Assembly (NCBI GenBank): GCA_002842195.1
Contig: PHCL01000019.1
Location: 1 to 10,345 of the forward strand
Direction of reading: 5' to 3'
Origin: Betaproteobacteria bacterium HGW-Betaproteobacteria-20
Lineage (GTDB): Bacteria > Pseudomonadota > Gammaproteobacteria > Burkholderiales > Methylophilaceae
Length of the DNA: 10,345 nucleotides
The position numbers and the translations under genes are program-made. This document shows positions 1-6,590 of the stretch, in pieces; positions within the stretch are counted from its first letter, which is position 1; each line of letters starts with the position of its first letter. The notes beneath the pieces were generated by a model that was not told where the DNA came from, searched no databases, and saw nothing but the letters and a program-made list of their open reading frames with translations.

Positions 1-10
1 TATTTTTCAT
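1..10 (-). CDS. Possible first codons of a leftward gene cut by the window edge
   Basis: On the minus strand an ATG lies at 10-8, followed by AAA AAT (Met-Lys-Asn) before the window ends. It is preceded by AAAAGGA (minus strand of about 24-18), seven bases from the ATG. This is one of the best ribosome binding sites in the window. The product cannot be known from three codons. The call rests only on the spacing of the site to the ATG and on the long non-coding stretch upstream, which would suit a promoter region. It could be chance. Confidence 0.4.
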
Positions 11-510
11 CACATTTCCTTTTATTCATTGATTCTTGATGTAAGCACATTGCAAATCGGTGAGAATTAGCGTACTGCAAAAAGTAGGCTATTAAGCACA
101 TGGTATGTTAAGCAAGTCCAATGCCAACACAATTAAATCCATCATTAATTTAATTTAGTTATAGCTAAATCAAATGGTTAGAGTTTATTTTATTGGATGT
201 AACAGAAGCAAAATGGTAGCTGTAAAATTGGATTGATACATTCTTTGCAATCAATTGAAACGCTTCCGTGCAATATTTGCGCATTTTGGCGGTGAATAAG
301 CTGAGTAACTGAGTTCTAGTGATGAAAATTGATTGAGCGAATTTAGTCAGAATTTAAGCGTTTAAATCACACTTAACTTCGTCACAATGCTCCGAGCGAA
401 ATTCGCTGCCCTGTAAGCCTTTATTTATAAGGCTCGCAGGGAAGCGCTTGGAATGATGAATAAAATAGAGCGAAAAAAATACTTTAAAAAGTATGCGTTT
501 ATTGGTCTGA
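11..510. other. Intergenic stretch between the left-edge gene and yhbY
   Basis: No convincing gene is seen on either strand across these 500 bases; the ORFs are short and without ribosome binding sites. Two things stand out. One is a 9-base direct repeat TAAGCACAT at 42-50 and 93-101, 51 bases apart, upstream of the possible leftward gene. The other is the long hairpin at 404-446, listed separately. The sequence is AT-rich. No tRNA, IS end or CRISPR-like repeat was recognised. Confidence 0.6.
395..446. repeat. Long imperfect hairpin, core shared with the element at 8929-8969
   Basis: Arms at 404-421 and 429-446 pair over 18 positions with three mismatches, around a 7-base loop (TATTTAT). The 11 bases AAGGCTCGCAG at 429-439 recur exactly at 8953-8963. 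The opposite arm there also ends in AGCCTT and the loop is again 7 bases. A smaller inverted repeat (AGCGAA-A-TTCGCT, 395-407) overlaps the left arm. No T-run follows on either strand, so this copy does not look like an intrinsic terminator. It lies 65 bases beyond the yhbY stop codon and could protect or process that 3' end. Confidence 0.65.
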
Positions 511-831
511 TTATTTGGGAATTATTATCTTAGCGGATTCTTTCACAGTGCTACTCGCACGGTAAAATACTAACTGTTTACCAATATGATGAACTGCGAT
601 TGCATTGGTGTTAGCGCATATTTCATCAAAAATTGCTTTTCGCGTAACCCGATTATCATCTGCCACTTGCACTTTTATGAGCTCATGTGCATTCAAATTA
701 AGCTCAATTTCTTTCAGCACATTGTCCGTGAGGCCGTTATTACCAATCATCACCACTGGGTTTATATCATGCGCTAAACCGCGTAAATGTGCGATTTGTT
801 TGGTGGTGAGCTTTAAATTAGTTGGTTTCAT
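511..831 (-). CDS. yhbY: YhbY-family (CRM domain) ribosome assembly RNA-binding protein
   Basis: A 106-residue protein made almost entirely of one CRS1-YhbY (CRM) domain. In bacteria YhbY associates with pre-50S particles and binds RNA in the cytoplasm. Visible family marks are LTTKQIAHLRGLAH near the N-terminus, the KH-like GxxG loop GNNG at 30-33 followed by LTDNVLKEIE, the HELIKV strand at 49-54, and the closing IGKQLVFYR at 83-91. The length is close to the E. coli protein (about 97 residues). The start ATG at 831-829 fits the domain boundary, although no clear Shine-Dalgarno sequence precedes it. The gene is divergent from rlmE, an arrangement conserved in proteobacteria that pairs two 50S maturation factors. 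A weak leftward -10 (TAAAAT, complement of 864-869) could drive it. Confidence 0.94.
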   Translation of the reverse strand: MKPTNLKLTTKQIAHLRGLAHDINPVVMIGNNGLTDNVLKEIELNLNAHELIKVQVADDNRVTRKAIFDEICANTNAIAVHHIGKQLVFYRASSTVKESAKIIIPK

Positions 832-847
832 GATGTTCTTTTATAAT
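822..847 (+). promoter_or_regulatory. Putative promoter for rlmE
   Basis: An exact TATAAT lies at 842-847. No good -35 sits at the ideal distance: TTGGTT at 822-827 is only 14 bases away and other hexamers match poorly. Start of transcription would be near 854, giving a leader of roughly 70 bases that contains the 17-base tandem repeat. The element overlaps the first codons of yhbY, so the two divergent promoters would be interleaved. Confidence 0.35.
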
Positions 848-890
848 GGAGTGATAACTACGCATTTTAACATGAAGCGAGTTTAACGCT

Positions 891-924
891 GAATGAAACC
901 TTACCTCGAATGAAACCTTATCTG
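891..924 (+). repeat. 17-base tandem duplication of the rlmE start region, with two chained mini-ORFs
   Basis: Units 891-907 and 908-924 match at 15 of 17 bases. Each contains ATGAAACC, so ATG codons fall at 893, 910 and, for rlmE itself, 927, exactly 17 bases apart and hence in three frames. The first two open six-codon frames, MKPYLE (stop 911-913) and MKPYLS (stop 928-930). Each stop overlaps the next ATG in an ATGA. Neither ATG has a visible Shine-Dalgarno sequence. The same eight bases occur inverted at the yhbY start (824-831). Confidence 0.85.
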
Positions 925-926
925 TC

Positions 927-1562
927 ATGAAGCCCAGTAAAACCAGTAAAGCATGGATGCAAGAGCATTTGAACGACCCCTACGTCATACTTGCACAGAA
1001 AGACGGCTTTCGTGCACGTGCTGCTTATAAGCTTACCGAAATAGACGATAAAGATAAACTGATTAAGCCCGGTATGACCATCGTAGATTTAGGCGCTACG
1101 CCAGGCAGTTGGTCACAGGTAGCGGTGCAGCGATTAAAAGCAAAGGGTAGTCAGGAGATAAGCGGACGAATCATTGCTTTGGATTTATTGGAAATGGAGC
1201 CTATTAACGGCGTAGAATTTATTCAGGGTGATTTTCGCGAAGATGCTGTATTAAAATTATTAGAAAATAGTTTAAATGGCAAGCAAGCTGACCTTGTAAT
1301 TGCAGACATGGCACCCAATATCACTGGTATCACTATAGTAGATCAAGCTGGCGCAGCCTACTTAACTGAGCTGGCTTTGGAATTTAGCAAAGACTGGTTG
1401 AAACCTAACGGTAATTTTTTGGTCAAGGTGTTCATAGGTGAAGGTTTTGATGAAATTGTAAAAAATATGCGTGCAATGTTTGACAAAGTGGTGACGCGCA
1501 AACCTAAAGCGTCACGTGGTAGAAGTAACGAAGTTTATCTGTTAGGCCTAGGCCGTAAATAA
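927..1562 (+). CDS. rlmE: 23S rRNA (uridine(2552)-2'-O)-methyltransferase RlmE
   Basis: A 211-residue Rossmann-fold methyltransferase (RrmJ/FtsJ family) that methylates the ribose of U2552 in the A-loop of 23S rRNA on the 50S particle, using S-adenosylmethionine. The SAM-binding motif I is VDLGATPGSWSQ (53-64). The catalytic K-D-K-E set is visible as K35 (AAYKL), D127 (ADMAPNITG), K167 (LVKVF) and E202 (SNEVYLL). Length matches E. coli RlmE (209). The ATG at 927 fits the family N-terminus (SKAWMQEHLNDPYV). It has no Shine-Dalgarno sequence and instead overlaps the stop of a six-codon mini-ORF by ATGA, so coupled or weak initiation is possible. ftsH follows after 96 bases, as in E. coli, where rlmE and ftsH are co-transcribed. 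Confidence 0.97.
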   Translation: MKPSKTSKAWMQEHLNDPYVILAQKDGFRARAAYKLTEIDDKDKLIKPGMTIVDLGATPGSWSQVAVQRLKAKGSQEISGRIIALDLLEMEPINGVEFIQGDFREDAVLKLLENSLNGKQADLVIADMAPNITGITIVDQAGAAYLTELALEFSKDWLKPNGNFLVKVFIGEGFDEIVKNMRAMFDKVVTRKPKASRGRSNEVYLLGLGRK

Positions 1563-1576
1563 TACAGACATAAAAA

Positions 1577-1619
1577 ATACTGCTGTAAAGCTGCAGTATC
1601 GTGAGTTTTAAGCTTAAAA
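1577..1619 (+). other. Two inverted repeats between rlmE and ftsH
   Basis: ATACTGC at 1577-1583 and GCAGTAT at 1593-1599 form a perfect 7-bp stem with a 9-base loop. Immediately downstream TTTTAAGCTTAAAA (1606-1619) is a perfect 14-base palindrome. The four T residues after the first stem make a weak terminator possible, but the run is short. These may instead be mRNA processing or regulatory structures between the two cistrons. No sigma-32-type promoter (CTTGAA / CCCCATNT) was seen ahead of ftsH. Confidence 0.35.
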
Positions 1620-1658
1620 TATAGCTTAAGTTTACCTTTTCAAAAAAGGAATGGAATT

Positions 1659-3554
1659 TTGAACAACAATACATTTAAGAGTATCGCCATTTGGTTGGCA
1701 ATTGCCATGGTATTAATGACCATTTTCAATTTGTCTGGCGTTAAAAACGGCGCAGATAACCAAGTGGTATATTCACAATTTATTCAAGAAGTGAAAGATG
1801 GCCGCATTGCTAAAGTGCAGATAGATGGTCGTGTTTTGCATGGCACAACGCACGACGGCAAAAAATTCAATACTTTTGCACCTTCAGATCCCTGGTTAAT
1901 TTCTGATTTGCTTAAAAATAATGTGATGGTAGAAGCTAAGCCGGATGAAGAGCAATCATTTCTCATGAGTATTTTTGTGTCATGGTTCCCAATGATATTG
2001 TTAATCGGTGTCTGGATATTTTTTATGCGTCAAATGCAAGGCGGCGGTAAAGGCGGTGGGCCATTTTCATTTGGTAAAAGCAAAGCGCGTCAGTTGGATG
2101 AAAGTAATAACCAAACCACCTTTGCCGATGTAGCCGGTTGTGATGAAGCCAAGGACGAGGTAATGGAAATTGTGGAGTTTTTACGTGACCCCAATAAATT
2201 TCAAAAACTGGGCGGGCGTATTCCTCGTGGTGTTTTGCTGGTAGGGCCTCCTGGTACAGGTAAAACCCTGATTGCCCGTGCTATTGCCGGTGAGGCGAAG
2301 GTGCCGTTCTTTACTATTTCAGGTTCGGATTTTGTAGAGATGTTCGTTGGTGTCGGCGCATCCCGTGTGCGCGATATGTTTGAGACCGCCAAGAAAAGCT
2401 CACCTTGCATTATTTTTATTGATGAAATTGATGCAGTAGGACGCAGCCGTGGATCAGGTACTGGAGGCGGCAATGATGAGCGCGAGCAAACATTGAACCA
2501 GCTGTTGGTTGAGATGGATGGTTTTGAAGCTAATTCTGGTGTGATTGTGATTGCCGCAACTAACCGTGCTGACGTGCTTGATAAAGCTTTGTTGCGCCCA
2601 GGTCGTTTTGATCGTCAAGTGATGGTGGGCTTGCCCGACATTAAGGGCCGTGAGCAAATCTTGCTTGTTCACATGCGAAAGGTACCGATTGATGTGGATG
2701 TACAGGCTGATATTATCGCGCGGGGTACCCCGGGTTTTTCAGGTGCGGATTTAGCAAATTTAGTGAACGAAGCCGCACTATTTGCTGCGCGTCGTAATAA
2801 ACGCACAGTGGATATGCAGGATTTTGAAGATGCCAAAGATAAAATCTTTATGGGTCCTGAGCGTAAATCCATGGTCATGCGTGAAGAAGAGCGTATGAAT
2901 ACGGCTTATCACGAATCTGGTCATGCCGTAGTCGCTAAATTGCTACCTAAAGCTGATCCGGTGCACAAAGTTACAATTATGCCGCGTGGTTGGGCGCTGG
3001 GTCTTACTTGGCAGTTGCCTGAGTTTGATCGTATCAGTAATTACAAAGACAAAATGCTGGAAGAGATTTCGATTTTGTTTGGCGGCCGTATTGCTGAAGA
3101 GATTTTTATGCATCAAATGTCAACCGGTGCTTCGAATGACTTTGAACGGGCAACTAAACTTGCACGCGCAATGGTCACTAAATATGGTATGAGCGATGCT
3201 TTGGGTACGATGGTTTATGCTGGTGATGAGCAAGACTCATTTTTTGGTAACATGAGTGCAAAAACCATTTCTGAGGCTACGCAACAGAAAGTAGATGCTG
3301 AAATTCGTCGTATTTTAGATGAGCAGTATGGTATTGCCCGCAAATTGCTGGAAGATAATCGTGATAAAGTAGAAGCGATGGCTGCAGCGCTAATGGAGTA
3401 CGAAACCATTGATGCCGATCAAATCAACGACATTATGGCGGGTATTCCAGTGCGCCCACCTAAGCCTACGCAAAGTAAGGCAACCCCACCAAAAGATACG
3501 GGCTCAACAGGCGTGGGTGCGGCACCTGCACCACAGCCTGCAGCAAAAAGTTAA
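1659..3554 (+). CDS. ftsH: ATP-dependent zinc metalloprotease FtsH
   Basis: A 631-residue membrane-anchored AAA+ protease that extracts and degrades membrane proteins and short-lived regulators. Transmembrane helix 1 is about residues 8-27, then a periplasmic segment, and helix 2 is about 104-123. The AAA module has Walker A GPPGTGKT (196-203), the pore motif FVGVGA (229-234), Walker B IIFIDEID (251-258) and the second region of homology with arginines R313 and R316 (LLRPGRFDR). The zinc site is HESGH (418-422), with D494 in [10 protein letters not shown] as the expected third ligand. The C-terminus is a low-complexity Pro/Ala/Lys tail. The start is TTG at 1659: AAGGA at 1646-1650 is well spaced for it, and the residues that follow align with the first helix of known FtsH proteins. 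The first in-frame ATG would fall inside helix 1. Transcription probably comes from rlmE and ends at the terminator beyond the stop. Confidence 0.98.
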   Translation: MNNNTFKSIAIWLAIAMVLMTIFNLSGVKNGADNQVVYSQFIQEVKDGRIAKVQIDGRVLHGTTHDGKKFNTFAPSDPWLISDLLKNNVMVEAKPDEEQSFLMSIFVSWFPMILLIGVWIFFMRQMQGGGKGGGPFSFGKSKARQLDESNNQTTFADVAGCDEAKDEVMEIVEFLRDPNKFQKLGGRIPRGVLLVGPPGTGKTLIARAIAGEAKVPFFTISGSDFVEMFVGVGASRVRDMFETAKKSSPCIIFIDEIDAVGRSRGSGTGGGNDEREQTLNQLLVEMDGFEANSGVIVIAATNRADVLDKALLRPGRFDRQVMVGLPDIKGREQILLVHMRKVPIDVDVQADIIARGTPGFSGADLANLVNEAALFAARRNKRTVDMQDFEDAKDKIFMGPERKSMVMREEERMNTAYHESGHAVVAKLLPKADPVHKVTIMPRGWALGLTWQLPEFDRISNYKDKMLEEISILFGGRIAEEIFMHQMSTGASNDFERATKLARAMVTKYGMSDALGTMVYAGDEQDSFFGNMSAKTISEATQQKVDAEIRRILDEQYGIARKLLEDNRDKVEAMAAALMEYETIDADQINDIMAGIPVRPPKPTQSKATPPKDTGSTGVGAAPAPQPAAKS

Positions 3555-3570
3555 CATTTAGTGGGCATTC

Positions 3571-3601
3571 AAAAAGGGCTAGGTTTCTAGCTCTTTTTTT
3601 A
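3571..3601 (+). terminator. Intrinsic terminator after ftsH
   Basis: AGGGCTAG (3575-3582) pairs with CTAGCTCT (3587-3594) over 8 bp with one G-U pair. The loop is GTTT and a run of seven T follows (3594-3600). A run of A precedes the stem and can extend it. It lies 20 bases after the ftsH stop and separates ftsH from folP. Confidence 0.9.
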
Positions 3602-3623
3602 TTGTGCGAATGTTAAGTATAAT
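3596..3623 (+). promoter_or_regulatory. Putative folP promoter, positioned for a leaderless transcript
   Basis: An exact TATAAT at 3618-3623 ends only five bases before the folP ATG at 3629. The -35 is poor (TTTTTA at 3596-3601, 16-base spacer) and overlaps the T-run of the ftsH terminator. With normal geometry transcription would begin at or next to the A of the ATG. No Shine-Dalgarno sequence precedes folP, which agrees with a leaderless mRNA. Confidence 0.42.
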
Positions 3624-3628
3624 GGCTT

Positions 3629-4462
3629 ATGCAATCTTACTTTGAATTTACCTGTGGCAAGTACCAACTTACGCTCAATCGCCCATATGTAATGGGTATA
3701 GTCAATGTCACACCAGATTCATTTTCAGATGGCGGCCAATATACATCTACAAAATCAGCGACGGAACATGCACTTAAGTTAATTGCTGAGGGTGCGGATA
3801 TTCTGGATATTGGTGGGGAATCGACACGTCCAGGGGCAGTTCCAGTGAGTTTGGATGAAGAGCTAAGTCGGGTGATTCCAGTCATTGAGGCTTTAAGTCA
3901 CATTTCAACAGTGCCTATTTCAATTGATACTTATAAACCAGAAGTAATGCGGCAGGCGATTGCGGCTGGTGCGGATATTGTGAACGATGTGCGTGCATTA
4001 CAAGAGCCGGGCGCTCTGGAGGCTGTGTTTAACTGTAATGTGGGGATATGCTTAATGCACATGCAAGGCATGCCGCAAACCATGCAGTTAGCCCCTCATT
4101 ATGTAGATGTAGTCAGTGAGGTTAAACAGTTCTTAACTGACAGGCTAAATACAGCTTTAACACAGGGAATTGTTAAAAATCGTATTCTACTTGATCCCGG
4201 CTTTGGTTTTGGTAAGACTCGTGCCCATAATATTACCCTTATTAAACACCTGGATAAGCTTGTGGATATCGGTCAACCGTTACTGGTAGGCTTGTCGCGA
4301 AAAGCTGTATTAGGCGCTATTGCTGGTGGAGATGAAGGACAGCGGTTACATGCAAGCATTGCCGCTTCGGTCATTTCTGCCATGAAAGGCGCTAAAATAC
4401 TGCGTGTGCATGATGTGAAAGCAACTGTGGATGCACTCAAAGTGGTAGCAGCTGTGACATAG
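3629..4462 (+). CDS. folP: Dihydropteroate synthase
   Basis: A 277-residue TIM-barrel enzyme that condenses 6-hydroxymethyl-7,8-dihydropterin diphosphate with p-aminobenzoate to form dihydropteroate in folate synthesis; the target of sulfonamides. Signature 1 is MGIVNVTPDSFSDGG (22-36), with N26 as the expected metal ligand. Signature 2 is DIGGESTRPGA (60-70). Other conserved elements are ISIDTYKPEV with D100, IVNDVRAL with N119-D120, LLDPGFGFGK (187-196, D189), GLSRKAVLG with K225, and the closing RVHDV (259-263), whose R and H bind the pterin phosphate. Length is normal for the family (about 280). The ATG at 3629 leaves the usual 20 or so residues before signature 1. glmM follows after 69 bases, the same pairing as in E. 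coli. Confidence 0.97.
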   Translation: MQSYFEFTCGKYQLTLNRPYVMGIVNVTPDSFSDGGQYTSTKSATEHALKLIAEGADILDIGGESTRPGAVPVSLDEELSRVIPVIEALSHISTVPISIDTYKPEVMRQAIAAGADIVNDVRALQEPGALEAVFNCNVGICLMHMQGMPQTMQLAPHYVDVVSEVKQFLTDRLNTALTQGIVKNRILLDPGFGFGKTRAHNITLIKHLDKLVDIGQPLLVGLSRKAVLGAIAGGDEGQRLHASIAASVISAMKGAKILRVHDVKATVDALKVVAAVT

Positions 4463-4531
4463 CAGCTCAAATAAAAGTAAACAAAATTATCATAATAGTT
4501 ATTGGCAGATACAAAAGGGCTTAAAAAAATA

Positions 4532-5890
4532 ATGACTAAAAAATATTTCGGCACAGATGGCATACGCGGCAAAGTGGGTGAACACTTCATTACGCCGGAT
4601 TTTGTGATGCGCTTAGGCTACGCCGCAGGTAAGGTGTTGACTTCAGTGAATAGCAATCTTGCCAAAGGTGCGCATCCCTCGGTGTTAATTGGCAAAGATA
4701 CCCGTATTTCTGGCTATATGCTAGAAGCGGCTTTAGAAGCAGGCTTGTCTGCCGCCGGCGTTGATGTATTGCTCACAGGACCAATGCCAACACCAGCTGT
4801 GGCTTATCTCACGCGTGCTTTACGGGCGCAGGCGGGCATCGTTATTTCAGCCTCGCACAATCCATATTACGATAATGGCATCAAGTTTTTTTCAAGTGAA
4901 GGTGCAAAATTAGCCGATGACATTGAGCATGCGATTGAGGCTGAATTAGATAAGCCCATGCAAGTGATGGAATCAGCCAAGCTTGGCAAGGCGCGCCGTA
5001 TAGATGATGCCGCTGGGCGATATATTGAGTTTTGCAAAAGTACTTTTCCAAATAATATGGATTTGCGCGGATTAAAAATTGTTCTAGATTGCGCGCATGG
5101 CGCTACTTATCATGTTGCTCCTGACGTGTTTCATGAGTTAGGGGCAGAAATTATTGCTATCGGCAATAAGCCAGACGGTCTGAATATTAACGAGCAGGTG
5201 GGTTCTACGCATCCGCAAGCCTTGCAAAAAACGGTGCTTGAATATGGCGCAGACTTAGGCATTGCATTCGATGGCGATGGTGACCGAGTGATGATGGTGG
5301 ATGCCAAGGGCAATTTACTGGATGGCGACCAGTTGCTCTATATTATTGCCTTAGGTTTGCAGGCTAAAGGCGAACTTAAAGGCGGTGTAGCGGGTACGTT
5401 AATGACTAACCTTGCGCTGGAGCATGGCTTGCAAAAGCATAACATTCCATTTGCGCGTGCCAAAGTGGGCGACCGCTATGTGCTGGAGCTACTTAATGAA
5501 AAACATTGGAAACTGGGCGGTGAAAATTCTGGTCATATTCTCACGCTGGATAAACACACCAGCGGCGATGCGATTATTGCCGCTTTGCAGGTTTTACATG
5601 CGCTACTACTCAGTGGTAAAACCCTGGCAAACTTGGGTGCAGATTTGGTGTTATATCCACAAGTGTTGATCAATGTTAAAACCGCTAAAAAAATAGACCT
5701 GGATCATCATGCTGAAATTCAAATGGCAGTAAAAGTGGCAGAAAACGAACTTGCCGGACGGGGCAGGGTGCTACTAAGGGCTTCTGGCACTGAACCTAAA
5801 ATTCGGGTAATGGTAGAGGGTGAAGATCAGCTGCAAGTGCAGACTTTGGCGAAAAATATTGCAGATGTAGTGACACAGGCTGCTAATTAG
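4532..5890 (+). CDS. glmM: Phosphoglucosamine mutase
   Basis: A 452-residue phosphohexomutase that converts glucosamine-6-phosphate to glucosamine-1-phosphate, on the way to UDP-GlcNAc for peptidoglycan and LPS. The N-terminal [10 protein letters not shown], the phosphoserine loop ISASHNP (105-111, phospho-acceptor S108), the magnesium loop DGDGD (247-251), the sugar-binding GGENSGH (329-335) and the phosphate-binding [10 protein letters not shown] (416-425) are all present, so the enzyme should be active. The frame is open further upstream to a TTG at 4502. I chose the ATG at 4532 because known GlmM proteins begin a few residues before KYFGTDG and AAAAGGG (4513-4519) lies upstream at slightly long spacing. 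CATAAT at 4491-4496 is a possible but weak -10. In many betaproteobacteria tpiA and secG follow glmM; here a PAP2 phosphatase gene does. Confidence 0.97.
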   Translation: MTKKYFGTDGIRGKVGEHFITPDFVMRLGYAAGKVLTSVNSNLAKGAHPSVLIGKDTRISGYMLEAALEAGLSAAGVDVLLTGPMPTPAVAYLTRALRAQAGIVISASHNPYYDNGIKFFSSEGAKLADDIEHAIEAELDKPMQVMESAKLGKARRIDDAAGRYIEFCKSTFPNNMDLRGLKIVLDCAHGATYHVAPDVFHELGAEIIAIGNKPDGLNINEQVGSTHPQALQKTVLEYGADLGIAFDGDGDRVMMVDAKGNLLDGDQLLYIIALGLQAKGELKGGVAGTLMTNLALEHGLQKHNIPFARAKVGDRYVLELLNEKHWKLGGENSGHILTLDKHTSGDAIIAALQVLHALLLSGKTLANLGADLVLYPQVLINVKTAKKIDLDHHAEIQMAVKVAENELAGRGRVLLRASGTEPKIRVMVEGEDQLQVQTLAKNIADVVTQAAN

Positions 5891-5923
5891 CCAGCTGAAT
5901 GGCAATTGCAGAAATGCGTTAAA

Positions 5924-5987
5924 TTCATTAATCCATCACAACGCGTTCATTAATCTTTCATATTTCAATGGCATTATAGCTTTCATA
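5924..5987 (+). repeat. Paired short direct repeats upstream of the PAP2 gene
   Basis: TTCATTAATC occurs at 5924-5933 and 5946-5955, 22 bases apart or about two helical turns. CTTTCATA occurs at 5955-5962 and 5980-5987, 25 bases apart. They lie between the glmM stop and the PAP2 ribosome binding site. Helically phased direct repeats are typical of activator sites, but no known box was recognised and the AT-rich content makes chance plausible. Confidence 0.35.
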
Positions 5988-6019
5988 CTCAAATAAAGAG
6001 TAGTTTATTAGGAGCTAAG

Positions 6020-6571
6020 ATGTCATACAGAATGCGTTTATATTTAAATCGCATGCATCGGTTAGATAGTAATTTATGCGTTGCGGTAAACCATACCAGC
6101 CAGTACAGGCTAATCCGCGATTGCTTTAGAATTGTGAGCCGGCTAGGCAACGGTATGTTCTGGTATGGCTTAACGATAGCCATATTGATAGTTAAAGGTG
6201 CTGAAGGATTTGCCTCAGTGTTGCACTTGATACTTGTGGCTTTAGTTGGTGCGTTGCTTAACAAGTGGTTAAAAGGTAAAACATTGCGACCACGCCCATA
6301 CCAGGTACACAATGATATTTGCCTGACGGGCACGCCGATGGATAAATTCAGCTTCCCTTCTGGTCATACCCTGCATGCCGTGATGTTTAGTGTGGTGGCG
6401 TTAAGCTACTATCCGCAACTTGCTTTCATAGTAGTGCCTTTTACCGTGATGGTGGCGTTGTCACGCGTAGTGCTCGGCCTGCATTACCCTAGCGACGTGC
6501 TCGCTGGTGCTTTGATTGGCGGGCTGATTGCCGAGCTGTCCTTTTTTATTATCCAGTTTTTACTCCACTAG
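6020..6571 (+). CDS. PAP2-family membrane phosphatase
   Basis: A 183-residue integral membrane protein with the complete PAP2 phosphatase signature. Motif C1 is K-x6-RP (K85 to R92-P93 in KGKTLRPRP), C2 is PSGH (113-116) and C3 is SR-x5-H-x3-D (S148-R149, H155, D159). H116 and H155 are the expected phosphoryl-transfer residues. Hydrophobic segments near 46-60, 64-80, 117-130, 133-148 and 160-182 suggest about five membrane helices. The start ATG has a strong AGGAG (6010-6014) five bases upstream. Likely substrates are lipid phosphates: phosphatidic acid, phosphatidylglycerophosphate or undecaprenyl diphosphate. The sequence does not decide between these. Position after glmM would suit undecaprenyl carrier recycling; the lipase and glycosyltransferase downstream would suit diacylglycerol formation. 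It converges with the next gene with only 19 bases between stop codons and no terminator. Confidence 0.92.
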   Translation: MSYRMRLYLNRMHRLDSNLCVAVNHTSQYRLIRDCFRIVSRLGNGMFWYGLTIAILIVKGAEGFASVLHLILVALVGALLNKWLKGKTLRPRPYQVHNDICLTGTPMDKFSFPSGHTLHAVMFSVVALSYYPQLAFIVVPFTVMVALSRVVLGLHYPSDVLAGALIGGLIAELSFFIIQFLLH

Positions 6572-6590
6572 CTTCACTAACTCCGCTAAG

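Noticed and set aside
605..886. Rightward 93-codon frame antisense to yhbY
   Set aside because: It lies almost wholly opposite yhbY, has no ribosome binding site and no recognisable domain; it is a shadow of the real gene.
4502..4531. Upstream TTG start giving GlmM ten extra residues
   Set aside because: Known GlmM proteins begin just before KYFGTDG, the TTG has no ribosome binding site, and the ATG at 4532 fits better.
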